DNA of 64,000 nucleotides from Lachnospiraceae bacterium. GTDB lineage: Bacteria; Bacillota; Clostridia; Lachnospirales; Lachnospiraceae. The stretch lies in the NCBI GenBank assembly GCA_910574865.1, contig CAJTDN010000013.1, positions 62,001 to 126,000 of the forward strand. Direction: 5' to 3'. The translations under genes were made by a program, and so were the position numbers. Below the pieces are notes generated by a model, which did no database searches, was not told the origin of the DNA, and saw only the letters and a list, made by a program, of their open reading frames with translations. Shown piece by piece: positions 15,969-24,074 of the stretch (position 1 is the first letter of the stretch; every line of letters starts with the position of its first letter).

Positions 15969-15997
15969 TTGACTTTTCACGGAAATAGAACTATAAT
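15969..15997 (+). promoter_or_regulatory. Sigma-A promoter of the first GPH transporter
   Basis: TTGACT (15969-15974), 17-base spacer, TATAAT (15992-15997): near-perfect. The surrounding sequence is almost the same at 46377-46405 before the second transporter copy, so promoter and gene were duplicated together. Confidence 0.85.
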
Positions 15998-16072
15998 CTT
16001 GGTGAAGATAGACAAAAAAACGAAGAATTGATAGGATTTATGGATGAAGTGACCAATAAGGAGGCTGATACT

Positions 16073-17557
16073 ATGAATGCGAAGTTATCGAGGCGCAACC
16101 TTTGGGCGTACCCGGTCGGTTCAATCGGGCGCGACATGGCGGTGGGGATGTTTAGCGGCTACCTGCTCACGTACGTGCTGTTTACAAAGAATCTGACGGG
16201 CGCGCAGTTCGCGGCGCTTAGCGTCATCATGATGGCCGCGAGGATTTTTGACGCGTTCAATGACCCCGTCATGGGCAATATCATCGAGGCCACCAGGACA
16301 AGGTTTGGAAAGTTCAAGCCGTGGATCGCGGTTGGCTGCGTCTTGAGCATCGTGGTCATCATTTTTTCCTTTACAAACCCGTTCCAAGGGTGGACTTATG
16401 TGGTGACGTTCGGCATCTTATATTTTGCCTATAGCATCGTTTTCACGATGAACGACATCGCCTACTGGGGGATGGTTCCGGCCCTGGCCAGGCAGGCGCA
16501 GGACCGCAACCGGCTGACATCGCGCACCGTTTTCTTCGCCGGGGTGGGGCAGTTTCTGGCGGGCATCATCGTGCCGACGTTCACGGCCGGCTCCATGGTC
16601 ATCGGGGGAAACGCGATCACGGCCTACCGGGTAGTGTCCATCGTGATATGCTCCTTGTTTTTCGCGTTCCAGCTGATGACCGTTTTGCTTGTGCAGGAGG
16701 ACAATCCTGACCAGACGCAGGCGGAACATGTCAGCCTGCGCAAGATTTTCCAAATCATCAGGGGCAATGACCAGCTCGTGTGGTGCGGTTTTTGCTTCCT
16801 GATTTTTTCCATCGGGCAGGTGCTGCTCGGCAACGGGCTTTCCGTCACGTATTTGTATTTTTCCTTTGGCTATAACGGTCTTTTGCTCTCCATTTTCAGT
16901 ATACTCGGGAACCTGGCGGGCGCGATTTTGATGATACGTTTTGCCGCCCTTTCCGAGCGGCATAGCAGGAACCAGCTCATGCTGGGAGGGACGGTCATGT
17001 CGGTGGCCGGTTATTTTGCCATGCTCGTGGTCGGCCTGGTGATTCCGTCCTCGTTTCTGACGGTGAAGTTTTCCTTGTTGGTTGTGAGCAATTTGTTCGC
17101 GTTTTTGGGGCAGACGTTGGTTTACCTGCTGCTTATGATCTGCATCGCCAACACGGTGGAATTTAACGAGTGGAAGACGGGCAGGCGCGAGGAAGGAATC
17201 ATTTTTTCCGTCAGGCCGTTCATGACGAAGCTGGCCGGGGCCATCGCGCAGTTCCTCGTCATGATGATTTACCTGCTCGTCGGGGTGCGTTCCGTCACGA
17301 ACCAGATTTCGGATTGGGAAAATGCCGCGTCGGCGGGGCGTTGCACGATGGAGGAAAAGGTGGTTCAGATTGAAAGCCTGCTGGCGGAGGTTCCCACGTC
17401 AAAGACGAACGCCCTGCTGGCTTGTATGACAATTCTGCCAATCGTGTTTTTGCTTGTGGCTTACGCGATATACAAGAAGAAATACATTATCACGGAACAA
17501 TTTTATGACGAAATCACGGAAGAAATCAGGAATGAATCCGCAGAATCCCGCCGGTGA
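16073..17557 (+). CDS. GPH-family sugar:cation symporter, copy 1
   Basis: A 494-residue glycoside-pentoside-hexuronide:cation symporter with about twelve membrane helices. FDAFNDPVMGNI is the family motif for cation binding, and KFKPWIA the loop 2-3 signature. AAGGAGG at 16058-16064 precedes ATG 16073; codons upstream in frame have no counterpart in copy 2. It is nearly identical to the gene at 46482-47945 (two differences in the first hundred residues). Downstream is the membrane-anchored hydrolase gene. It likely imports a sugar or glycoside; the hydrolase may work on an ester of it. Confidence 0.9.
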   Translation: MNAKLSRRNLWAYPVGSIGRDMAVGMFSGYLLTYVLFTKNLTGAQFAALSVIMMAARIFDAFNDPVMGNIIEATRTRFGKFKPWIAVGCVLSIVVIIFSFTNPFQGWTYVVTFGILYFAYSIVFTMNDIAYWGMVPALARQAQDRNRLTSRTVFFAGVGQFLAGIIVPTFTAGSMVIGGNAITAYRVVSIVICSLFFAFQLMTVLLVQEDNPDQTQAEHVSLRKIFQIIRGNDQLVWCGFCFLIFSIGQVLLGNGLSVTYLYFSFGYNGLLLSIFSILGNLAGAILMIRFAALSERHSRNQLMLGGTVMSVAGYFAMLVVGLVIPSSFLTVKFSLLVVSNLFAFLGQTLVYLLLMICIANTVEFNEWKTGRREEGIIFSVRPFMTKLAGAIAQFLVMMIYLLVGVRSVTNQISDWENAASAGRCTMEEKVVQIESLLAEVPTSKTNALLACMTILPIVFLLVAYAIYKKKYIITEQFYDEITEEIRNESAESRR

Positions 17558-17684
17558 TAGCCCGATTGCAAGAATGCGGGTGGCGATTGCGGGAGCACTT
17601 TGCACGAAGCGATTGAGTTTTCCATGTGGTGGTATCGCCACCAGGCGACAAGAGGGGGTTGTTATGAAAGGAAGGGCGTTTGAC

Positions 17685-18644
17685 ATGAAGAAGAGAAAAC
17701 AGAAGGGAATCGTGGCCGCCCTGGGCGGGACACTGGCGGCATCGGCGGCCGTTTTGGGGGCGGGGGACTTTTTCTACCGGCTCTGCCTGACCCAGACGGT
17801 GGACAAGACGAAAATATTTTCCGCGCCGCATAACCGTCCGAGTGACGACGTGCCACCGTCCACGGTGAACGAGGACATGGTGTGGCTTTCCAGGCAAGAG
17901 ACAAAGGAGCGGACGATTTTTTCCGAGGACGGGCTGTGCCTGCGGGGGATATTGCTACCAAACCCGGCGGGAGGGCCGTGGGCCATCCTCTGTCACGGGT
18001 ATACGGGGCATGCCGAGGAAATGGCGGATTTTGCCCGTGAATTTTACAAGCGGGGATACCAGGTCCTGATGCCGGACGCGCGCGGCCATGGCAAGAGCGA
18101 AGGCGATTACATAGGGATGGGTTGGCCGGACAGGCGCGACATCGTTTGCTGGGCCAGGCACCTGGCGGACAAGGAACGGGCGGAAAACATCGTGATTCTG
18201 GGAATTTCCATGGGCGGTGCCATGGTCATGATGGCTTCGGGCGAGAAGCTGCCCCTGCAGGTTCGCGCGATTGTCGAGGATTGTGGTTATACTTCCGCAT
18301 GGGACGAGTTCCATTACCAGCTGAAAATGCTGTACCACCTGCCGTCGTTCCCTTTGCTGAACATGATGGATATGTTTGCCAGGAAGCGGGCGGGATACGG
18401 CCTGAAGGAAGCCAGCGCGCTAAAACAAGTGGCGAAATGTAAAATCCCCATGATGTTCATCCACGGCAAGAAGGATTCCATGGTGCCGTATGAAATGCTA
18501 AGGCCTTTGTACGAGGCGGCCACCTGCCCGAAGGAGCTGTTCGTGGCGGAGCAGGCGGGGCACGGGGAGTCGAGGCAGGCGGAGCCGGAGGAATATTGGA
18601 AAAGGGTGTTCGCGTTTCTGGGGAAATATTTGGATGTTTGTTGA
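17685..18644 (+). CDS. Membrane-anchored alpha/beta hydrolase, copy 1
   Basis: A 319-residue alpha/beta-hydrolase with one N-terminal hydrophobic helix (residues about 8-28), so it is probably tethered with its catalytic part outside. The nucleophile lies in GISMGG, the oxyanion segment is LCHGYTGHAEEMADF, MPDARGHGKSEG is typical of the BAAT/acyl-CoA or peptidase-like hydrolases, the acid is in HGKKDSMVP and the histidine in AGHGES. ATG 17685 follows AAAGGAAGGG; ATG 17664 is an alternative. A near copy is at 47957-48913. A terminator follows. Substrate unknown; an ester or peptide is likely. Confidence 0.85.
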   Translation: MKKRKQKGIVAALGGTLAASAAVLGAGDFFYRLCLTQTVDKTKIFSAPHNRPSDDVPPSTVNEDMVWLSRQETKERTIFSEDGLCLRGILLPNPAGGPWAILCHGYTGHAEEMADFAREFYKRGYQVLMPDARGHGKSEGDYIGMGWPDRRDIVCWARHLADKERAENIVILGISMGGAMVMMASGEKLPLQVRAIVEDCGYTSAWDEFHYQLKMLYHLPSFPLLNMMDMFARKRAGYGLKEASALKQVAKCKIPMMFIHGKKDSMVPYEMLRPLYEAATCPKELFVAEQAGHGESRQAEPEEYWKRVFAFLGKYLDVC

Positions 18645-18663
18645 AGCAAGGAGGTCTTAATTA

Positions 18664-18702
18664 ACCCGGTTATAGGGAAAATCTATAACCGGGTATCTTT
18701 TT
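18664..18702 (+). terminator. Intrinsic terminator after hydrolase copy 1
   Basis: ACCCGGTTATAG (18664-18675) and CTATAACCGGGT (18683-18694) form a twelve-pair stem with a seven-base loop, followed by ATCTTTTTT. The same hairpin recurs at 50364-50402. Confidence 0.9.
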
Positions 18703-18708
18703 ATCGTA

Positions 18709-18738
18709 TTGGACATTTTAATCCTACCATGTTAGTAT
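18709..18738 (+). promoter_or_regulatory. Promoter region of metY copy 1
   Basis: TTGGAC (18709-18714), 18-base spacer, TAGTAT (18733-18738). It sits directly after the terminator and the whole stretch is conserved before metY copy 2. A regulator site within it could not be assigned. Confidence 0.45.
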
Positions 18739-18760
18739 GAATACAGAAAGGACAAAGTAA

Positions 18761-20107
18761 ATGGAGGATGAAAAAACGGCAAATAATCATGAAATTAACA
18801 AGGGAATTGATATCAGGGATTCGAAGAACTGGGGATTCGAGACGAGGCAGTTGCATATCGGGCAGGAGCAGGCGGATCCGGTGACGGATGCGCGGGCGGT
18901 TCCGATTTATGCGACGACGTCTTATGTGTTTCATGACTCGCAGCATGCGGCCGACCGTTTTGGATTGCGGGACGCGGGGAACATTTACGGGAGGCTGACG
19001 AACCCGACACAGGACGTGTTCGAGCGGCGCATCGCGTCCTTGGAGGGTGGCGTGGCGGCACTGGCGGTGGCCAGCGGGGCGGCGGCCATCAGCTACACGT
19101 TCCAGGCTTTGGCGAAGGCAGGCGAGCATATCGTGGCGGCCAAGACGATTTATGGCGGGACATACAACCTGCTGGCCCACACGCTCCCCTTGACGAACGG
19201 CATCAGCGCGACATTTGTTGACCCGGAGGTGGAAGGGGCGTTCGAGGCGGCCATCCGGGAAAACACGAAAGCGATTTTCGTGGAGACGTTGGGAAATCCC
19301 AATTCGAATTTGGCGGATTTGGAAAGCCTGGCGGAAATCGCCCATAGGCATCAGATTCCGTTGGTGGTGGACTCCACGTTCGCGACCCCGTACCTGATTC
19401 GCCCGATAGAATATGGCGCGGACATCGTGGTACATTCCGCGACGAAGTTCATCGGCGGCCACGGGACGGCTATCGGTGGCGTGATTGTCGACAGCGGGAA
19501 TTTTGACTGGAAAGCGTCCGGGAAATATCCGTGGATTTCCGAACCGAATCCGAGCTACCATGGCATTTCCTTCGCGGACGCGGTGGGCGTGGCGGCCTTC
19601 GTGACGTACATCCGGGCAATCTTGTTGCGCGACACCGGTGCGACGTTGTCCCCGTTCCATGCGTTCATTTTCCTGCAGGGACTGGAAACCTTGTCTCTGC
19701 GCGTGGAGCGTCACGTGGAAAACGCGTTGAAAATCGTGGAATATCTGGCAAACCACCCGCAGGTGGAAGCGGTGCACCACCCGTCGTTGCCGGGCGAGCC
19801 GACACACGAATTATATAAGAAATATTTGCCAAACGGCGGCGGCTCCATCTTCACGTTTGAAATCAAGGGGGACGAAAAGACCGCGCAAAAATTCATTGAC
19901 AACCTGGCGATATTTTCCCTGCTGGCGAACGTGGCGGACGTGAAATCGCTGGCGATACACCCGGCCACGACCACGCACAGCCAGTGCACCGAGGAGGAAC
20001 TGCAAGACCAGGGAATCAGGCCGAACACCATCCGTCTGTCGATTGGCATCGAGAAGGCGGAGGACCTGATGAAGGCACTGGATGCGGCGTTCGAGGCGAT
20101 TCCGTAA
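18761..20107 (+). CDS. metY: O-acetylhomoserine aminocarboxypropyltransferase (MetY), copy 1
   Basis: A 448-residue PLP enzyme of the Cys/Met metabolism family (MetY type), which makes homocysteine from O-acetylhomoserine and sulfide. HIGQEQADPVTDARAVPIY is the characteristic N-terminus, VVDSTFATPYL the cofactor-stacking strand, and the PLP lysine sits in VVHSATKFIGGHGTAIGG. AAAGGA at 18747-18752 is eight bases before the ATG. It is nearly identical in sequence to the gene at 50461-51807. It has its own promoter after a terminator, so its co-localisation with the transporter and hydrolase reflects block duplication and not a single transcript. Confidence 0.93.
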   Translation: MEDEKTANNHEINKGIDIRDSKNWGFETRQLHIGQEQADPVTDARAVPIYATTSYVFHDSQHAADRFGLRDAGNIYGRLTNPTQDVFERRIASLEGGVAALAVASGAAAISYTFQALAKAGEHIVAAKTIYGGTYNLLAHTLPLTNGISATFVDPEVEGAFEAAIRENTKAIFVETLGNPNSNLADLESLAEIAHRHQIPLVVDSTFATPYLIRPIEYGADIVVHSATKFIGGHGTAIGGVIVDSGNFDWKASGKYPWISEPNPSYHGISFADAVGVAAFVTYIRAILLRDTGATLSPFHAFIFLQGLETLSLRVERHVENALKIVEYLANHPQVEAVHHPSLPGEPTHELYKKYLPNGGGSIFTFEIKGDEKTAQKFIDNLAIFSLLANVADVKSLAIHPATTTHSQCTEEELQDQGIRPNTIRLSIGIEKAEDLMKALDAAFEAIP

Positions 20108-20124
20108 AAAAAATACGGATACAC

Positions 20125-20153
20125 TTGATATTTTTTGCAGATAGTCATATAAT
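20125..20153 (+). promoter_or_regulatory. Promoter of the AAA ATPase/RloB-like pair
   Basis: TTGATA (20125-20130), 17-base spacer, TATAAT (20148-20153). It lies 104 bases before the ATPase start, and its transcript would begin with a leader that holds a long hairpin. Confidence 0.7.
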
Positions 20154-20196
20154 AGCAAAGAAGAGGCTGACAGTTTGTTTTGGTCGTATAAAAAAG

Positions 20197-20235
20197 GACT
20201 CAAGGTTGAAAACCGTCGGATTTTGACCTTGAGTC
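20197..20235 (+). promoter_or_regulatory. Leader hairpin before the ATPase gene
   Basis: GACTCAAGGT (20197-20206) and ACCTTGAGTC (20226-20235) form a perfect ten-pair stem, extended inside by AAAACCG/ATTTT-type pairing. No U-run follows; the Shine-Dalgarno GAGCGGAGAG comes right after. This could be a binding site for a repressor or an RNA switch controlling the pair. Confidence 0.5.
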
Positions 20236-20256
20236 AATTGGAGCGGAGAGATTATC

Positions 20257-21366
20257 ATGTTAAAAAAATTTTGTGTGGAAAACTTTAAAAATTTTAAGGA
20301 CAAAATCACGTTTGATTTGGGCTCCCCGAGTAATTACGGTTTTAATTCCGAGATAATCAGGAACGGTTGCGTTACAAAGGGTATCATATATGGAGTTAAC
20401 AGTTGCGGCAAGTCCAATCTGGGATTGGCTATTTTTGATATAATTGTTCATTTGACAGAAAAACAAAAGATTATGCAAGGGTATGATTCTTATCTGAATC
20501 TGGATGGAAGAAAGTCATTTGCTGAGTTTGAGTATGTCTTTGGATTTGACGGGCATGAAGTGGTTTATAAATATAAAAAAAAGGATGTAAATACAATCTT
20601 GTATGAGAGTCTTTCAATTGATGAAAAAGAAGTGATTTATTATGATTTTGTATCAAGAGAAGGGTTTACCTCTCTTGCGGGGTCTGATACTTTGAATGCT
20701 TCTATTAAGAATGAAAGTCCGATATCTAGGGTGAAGTATGTAAATAATAATTCCATACTGGTTGATAACACGGAGAACCAAGTGTTTAAACAATTTATCA
20801 ATTTTGTGGAACGCATGCTTCTGTTCTATTCATTGGATAGCAGGGGATATGAAGGCTTTATGAATGGGAGTGAGGGTATTGCGGAGGGAATTATAAACAG
20901 CGGAAAGGTTGATGATTTTCAAAAATTTCTTGCGGAGAACGGTATTGTTTATGATTTGTATGCAGTTGATGAGGACGGAAGAAAAGTTATTTATTGCCGT
21001 TTTCAAAATGAGGATGCAAGTTTCTTTAGAATTGTTTCTACGGGAACCAGGTCGCTTGCGGTTTTTTATTATTGGTATATTAAAATGAAGGCGGCGTCAT
21101 TTGTTTTTATCGATGAGTTTGATGCGTTTTACCATTATGAGTTATCTGAAAATCTGGAAAAACGCTTGAAAAAAATAGAAGGGGTGCAGATATTTACCAC
21201 CACGCATAATACGAACCTTATGAGCAATGACATCCTAAGGCCTGATTGTCATTTTATTTTAGGGGATAATAAAATCAAGGCGATTTCACAACGAACGGAG
21301 AAGGAGCTTCGCCAGGCCCATAATCTTCAGAAAATGTATAAGGCGGGTGCGTTTGATGGCTGCTAA
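20257..21366 (+). CDS. AAA-family ATPase, RloA/AbiLi-like
   Basis: A 369-residue ATPase of the SMC/OLD-like AAA group. The Walker A is GVNSCGKSN near residue 48, preceded by ENFKNFKDKITFDL, the classic N-terminal strand. An ABC-type signature STGTRSLAVFYYW comes before Walker B FVFIDEFDAFYH, and the H-loop is TTTHNTNLM. Residues 90-260 form an insert without recognisable motifs. The composition is A+T-rich, unlike the flanks, which suggests transfer. It overlaps the next gene by eleven bases; that partner has a TOPRIM/RloB-like layout. The pair resembles RloAB or AbiL-type phage-defence modules. Defence is inference. Confidence 0.75.
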   Translation: MLKKFCVENFKNFKDKITFDLGSPSNYGFNSEIIRNGCVTKGIIYGVNSCGKSNLGLAIFDIIVHLTEKQKIMQGYDSYLNLDGRKSFAEFEYVFGFDGHEVVYKYKKKDVNTILYESLSIDEKEVIYYDFVSREGFTSLAGSDTLNASIKNESPISRVKYVNNNSILVDNTENQVFKQFINFVERMLLFYSLDSRGYEGFMNGSEGIAEGIINSGKVDDFQKFLAENGIVYDLYAVDEDGRKVIYCRFQNEDASFFRIVSTGTRSLAVFYYWYIKMKAASFVFIDEFDAFYHYELSENLEKRLKKIEGVQIFTTTHNTNLMSNDILRPDCHFILGDNKIKAISQRTEKELRQAHNLQKMYKAGAFDGC

Positions 21367-21847
21367 AGATTATAAAGCGTTCATAATCGAAGGGGAAGCC
21401 AGAGAGCCTCTTATTATAAATAATATATCAAAAGTGTTTTTTGCCCATGCAAAATTTAAGATAATTACGCTTCCCGCGGGGCAAAACATCTACATGCTTT
21501 GGAAAAAATTGAAAGAAGATAATTTTGAAACAGATATCATCGAAGTGCTGCGGGAAAATAATAAAGACTTGGAAGAGCAACTGGATGGGATTGGCAGGGA
21601 TGATTTTTCCGAAGTATATCTTTTTTTTGATTATGATGGGCATCAAGATTATATTCAATATACGGAATCAATAAATCCTGGTGAAATACGAAAAATGGAA
21701 GCATGTGAAATTCAGAAAAACAGAGTGTTTGTTTTAAGTGCTTTTCCAGAATTTTTATTGGACTATTTTGGAATAAAACTTTGGAAGAAATGTGTACGGC
21801 ACATGAATAATCAACTCGAAAAGTGGGGGTGCAGGAATAAGGGATAG
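21356..21847 (+). CDS. RloB/TOPRIM-like partner of the ATPase
   Basis: A 163-residue protein starting MAAKDYKAFIIEGEAREPL. An early acidic EGE followed by R-E-P, the VYLFFDYDGH strand (D-x-D) near residue 92, and FVLSAFPEFLLDYFG near residue 130 match, in order, the acidic and S-x-P-x-F-E-x-L-L elements of RloB-like nucleases and the AbiLii group. It is shorter than RloB, so a C-terminal part may be missing. It starts inside the ATPase gene with AGGCGGG upstream and ends in a terminator that overlaps its stop codon. Low-complexity A+T-rich composition agrees with the ATPase. Nuclease activity is inferred from motif layout. Confidence 0.6.
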   Translation: MAAKDYKAFIIEGEAREPLIINNISKVFFAHAKFKIITLPAGQNIYMLWKKLKEDNFETDIIEVLRENNKDLEEQLDGIGRDDFSEVYLFFDYDGHQDYIQYTESINPGEIRKMEACEIQKNRVFVLSAFPEFLLDYFGIKLWKKCVRHMNNQLEKWGCRNKG

Positions 21848-21877
21848 CCAGATAAAATCTTTTCCGGCTGTCCTTTT
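21841..21877 (+). terminator. Terminator of the ATPase pair
   Basis: GGATAGCC (21841-21848) and GGCTGTCC (21865-21872) pair over eight bases with one G-U, followed by TTTTT (21873-21877). The stop codon TAG is in the left arm. Confidence 0.7.
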
Positions 21878-21936
21878 TCAGGATATGGAATGAGGATGAC
21901 TGCCCTATGTATTGTGAAGAGAGGAAGGTGTGGAAT

Positions 21937-22620
21937 ATGGAACATAAAAGATTATTGATTACGGGCTTCGAGCCGTTCGGGGGCGAGACGGTGAACCCTT
22001 CCTGGGAGGCGGTGCGAAGGTTGCCGGAACGGATAATATGCAAAGAGAGGGCGGGGGCTGCGACGCAGGGGGAAATCGTGGATGCGGAAAGTATATGTGT
22101 GGAGTATATTTTGACGAAGCTGCAAATTCCGGTCGTTTACGGTCGGGCGGCGGAAATGGTTCTCGACACGGCGAAAGAACTGTGTCCGGACGTGATTCTT
22201 AGCGTTGGCCAGGCCAAGGGACGCGACAAGGTCACCCCGGAAGTAATCGGGATTAATCTGCGGGAAGGAACAATTCCTGACAACGAGGGTTACCAGCCGG
22301 AGGGCGTGCCTGTCGTGCAAGACGGCCCGGCGGCGTATTTTTCTACCGTGCCGGTGCGGAAAATGGTGGCGGCGATGAAGGCGGAAGGTTTGCCGGGCGC
22401 GTTGTCTTATTCCGCAGGGGTGTATGTCTGTAACGACGTGTTGTATTCCTTGTTGCGCTATTATCATGGGACTGGGACGCTCGTGGGATTCGTCCACGTC
22501 CCGCTTTTGCCAGAGCAGGCGAAGGAGGGGGAACCGTGCATGTCGCTCGAGGAAATCGTGAGGGCGTTGGAAGTGGCAATCGGGGTTACAGTTCTGCCCC
22601 CCGGCCAATCACTACGCTGA
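21937..22620 (+). CDS. pcp: Pyroglutamyl-peptidase I
   Basis: A 227-residue cytosolic cysteine peptidase that removes N-terminal pyroglutamate from peptides. LITGFEPFGGETVNPSWEA is the family N-terminus; the catalytic Glu-Cys-His are in IDPDN-like segment GINLREGTIPDNEG, SAGVYVCNDVLYS and GFVHVPLLPEQ. The length is normal. GAGGAAGG at 21921-21928 sits eight bases before ATG 21937; ATG 21907 has no site. A long palindrome follows its stop. It is not obviously linked to the signalling operon that follows. Confidence 0.93.
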   Translation: MEHKRLLITGFEPFGGETVNPSWEAVRRLPERIICKERAGAATQGEIVDAESICVEYILTKLQIPVVYGRAAEMVLDTAKELCPDVILSVGQAKGRDKVTPEVIGINLREGTIPDNEGYQPEGVPVVQDGPAAYFSTVPVRKMVAAMKAEGLPGALSYSAGVYVCNDVLYSLLRYYHGTGTLVGFVHVPLLPEQAKEGEPCMSLEEIVRALEVAIGVTVLPPGQSLR

Positions 22621-22629
22621 TTGGCCGGG
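22600..22629 (+). terminator. Palindrome at the end of pcp
   Basis: CCCGGCCAATCA (22600-22611) and TGATTGGCCGGG (22618-22629) form a perfect twelve-pair stem with a six-base loop. There is no U-run. The left arm CCCCCGGCCAATCA also occurs at 31910-31923. It would weakly terminate or stabilise the transcript; the stop codon is inside it. Confidence 0.55.
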
Positions 22630-22671
22630 AGGATTGGCGGTTGAAATGTTACAAAGGAAGGAGCAAAAGTG

Positions 22672-23955
22672 ATGCGAAAGGCAAACGTGTTTTTATTGTT
22701 GGCGTTATCCGTGCTAATCTGTGCCGGGTGCGGTAAAAATGGAGGCAACGGCGGAAAAAGTGATGCTGGGGACAATGTCGGCGTGCCCGTCGAAGAAGCA
22801 GGCGTGGCCAAGGCCACTACCATGTATTTGGAAAAAACCGAGGGGATGGTAATGGTTTCTGATGAGGGAGGAACCGAACAAGAGCCGAGGGAAAAGCTAC
22901 CATTATTTAGCGGATATGGGATTAAGACACTGGAAGCCAGCTTCGGCTGGTTTAACCTGGATGACACGAAGCTGGTGAAAATGGATGAAAAAAGCGCGGC
23001 TTCCATCCAGAAGGAAGACAAGCATCTGGTGTTGTCGGCAGAGGACGGGACGCTTTATTTTAATGTGACGGAACCCTTGAAGGAGGACGAAAGCCTGGAC
23101 ATCCGCACCAGTTCCATGAGCGTGGGAATCCGGGGGACTTGCGGCTGGGTGGACGCGGAGGACGAGACTCTTTACCTTTTGGAGGGAACGGTGACGTGCG
23201 CCAGCATGGAGACGGGCGAGAACGTGGAGGTGACGGCCGGACAGTATGCGCGGCTCTCGAAAGAGGACGGAGGTTTTGAGATAGGCGAGTTCAAGCGCAA
23301 TGACGTTCCGAATTTTGTAAGGGAAGAGGCGGATGACAACGTGCTGGGGGCACTTGCGGAAGCGTGGCCGGAGGAGGGCAGCCTGGTGTATACGTTGCCG
23401 ATGACGTTTGATGAACTCAACACCGTGATGCAAAGCGTTTCCGGGACGGACACGGTTGTCGTCATCAAGGCGGGCGACGGGGAAAACACGTTGCGGTATG
23501 ACAATTACGGGACGGTGGACTGCCATTTGGTGGTGGACAGGGACGTTGACCTTGTAATCCCGGAGGAGGGCGGCCTGCTCATTTCAGGGACGATGGAGGT
23601 ACGTGGAAATATAGAAAATGCCGGGCAAATCCTGGTTGACGAGGATGGCACACTGCGGGTGGAAGGGAAATTTGACAATTTGGGTCTTTTGAACAATGGC
23701 TGGATTGAAAAGGCGATTAATGAGATGGACGGAACGGTCGGCAGGCAGAACAGCCGGCTCATTGCTGAAAGGGGAATCACGAGCACGGGCTCTTTGGGAA
23801 ATCTTGGCGTGATTGAAGGCGATTTGATTATCAACGGGGGAACACTTTTGTTATATAATGGCGAGGTGGAACAAGTCATTTTAAACGATGGCACATTGAT
23901 GGAACGGGACGGGACTTATGGCAGTCTCGTGCAAAATGGCGGAAGCGTGGAGTGA
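22672..23955 (+). CDS. FecR-domain lipoprotein
   Basis: A 427-residue secreted lipoprotein. The signal peptide MRKANVFLLLALSVLICAGC ends in a lipobox cysteine. A FecR-like domain follows: YLEKTEGMV near residue 45, a strand LRIRTSSMSVGIRGTCGW-like segment (TSSMSVGIRGTCGW), EGTVTC and VTAGQYARL. The last third is a repeat-like beta-strand region (GTMEVRGN, GTLRVEGKF, GVIEGDLIINGGTL). AAGGAAGGAG precedes ATG 22672; the GTG three bases earlier is also possible. It starts the operon containing the CHASE2 cyclase and may sense cell-surface state. The partner and ligand are unknown. Confidence 0.75.
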   Translation: MRKANVFLLLALSVLICAGCGKNGGNGGKSDAGDNVGVPVEEAGVAKATTMYLEKTEGMVMVSDEGGTEQEPREKLPLFSGYGIKTLEASFGWFNLDDTKLVKMDEKSAASIQKEDKHLVLSAEDGTLYFNVTEPLKEDESLDIRTSSMSVGIRGTCGWVDAEDETLYLLEGTVTCASMETGENVEVTAGQYARLSKEDGGFEIGEFKRNDVPNFVREEADDNVLGALAEAWPEEGSLVYTLPMTFDELNTVMQSVSGTDTVVVIKAGDGENTLRYDNYGTVDCHLVVDRDVDLVIPEEGGLLISGTMEVRGNIENAGQILVDEDGTLRVEGKFDNLGLLNNGWIEKAINEMDGTVGRQNSRLIAERGITSTGSLGNLGVIEGDLIINGGTLLLYNGEVEQVILNDGTLMERDGTYGSLVQNGGSVE

Positions 23956-23984
23956 AAAGATTTTGTTGATACTGAAATTAAAAG

Positions 23985-24019
23985 GTCATGCGTTCCATGC
24001 TTGCATGGAAAAGCATGAC
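23985..24019. repeat. Palindromic repeat, copy 2
   Basis: GTCATGC/GCATGAC and TTCCATGC/GCATGGAA flank a two-base loop, giving the core also seen at 7881-7898 and 54166-54183. The outer arms are partly lost: left TTGATAC and right GGATACC no longer pair. Confidence 0.75.
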
Positions 24020-24074
24020 TTTGGAAACTCCAGGATACCAACGAATTGCAACGTAGAATGGGTGAGGGTGAGAG

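Noticed and set aside
20257-21847. Retron or Septu-type defence system
   Set aside because: No reverse transcriptase, ncRNA or HNH motif is present; motif order fits a RloAB/AbiL-like pair better.
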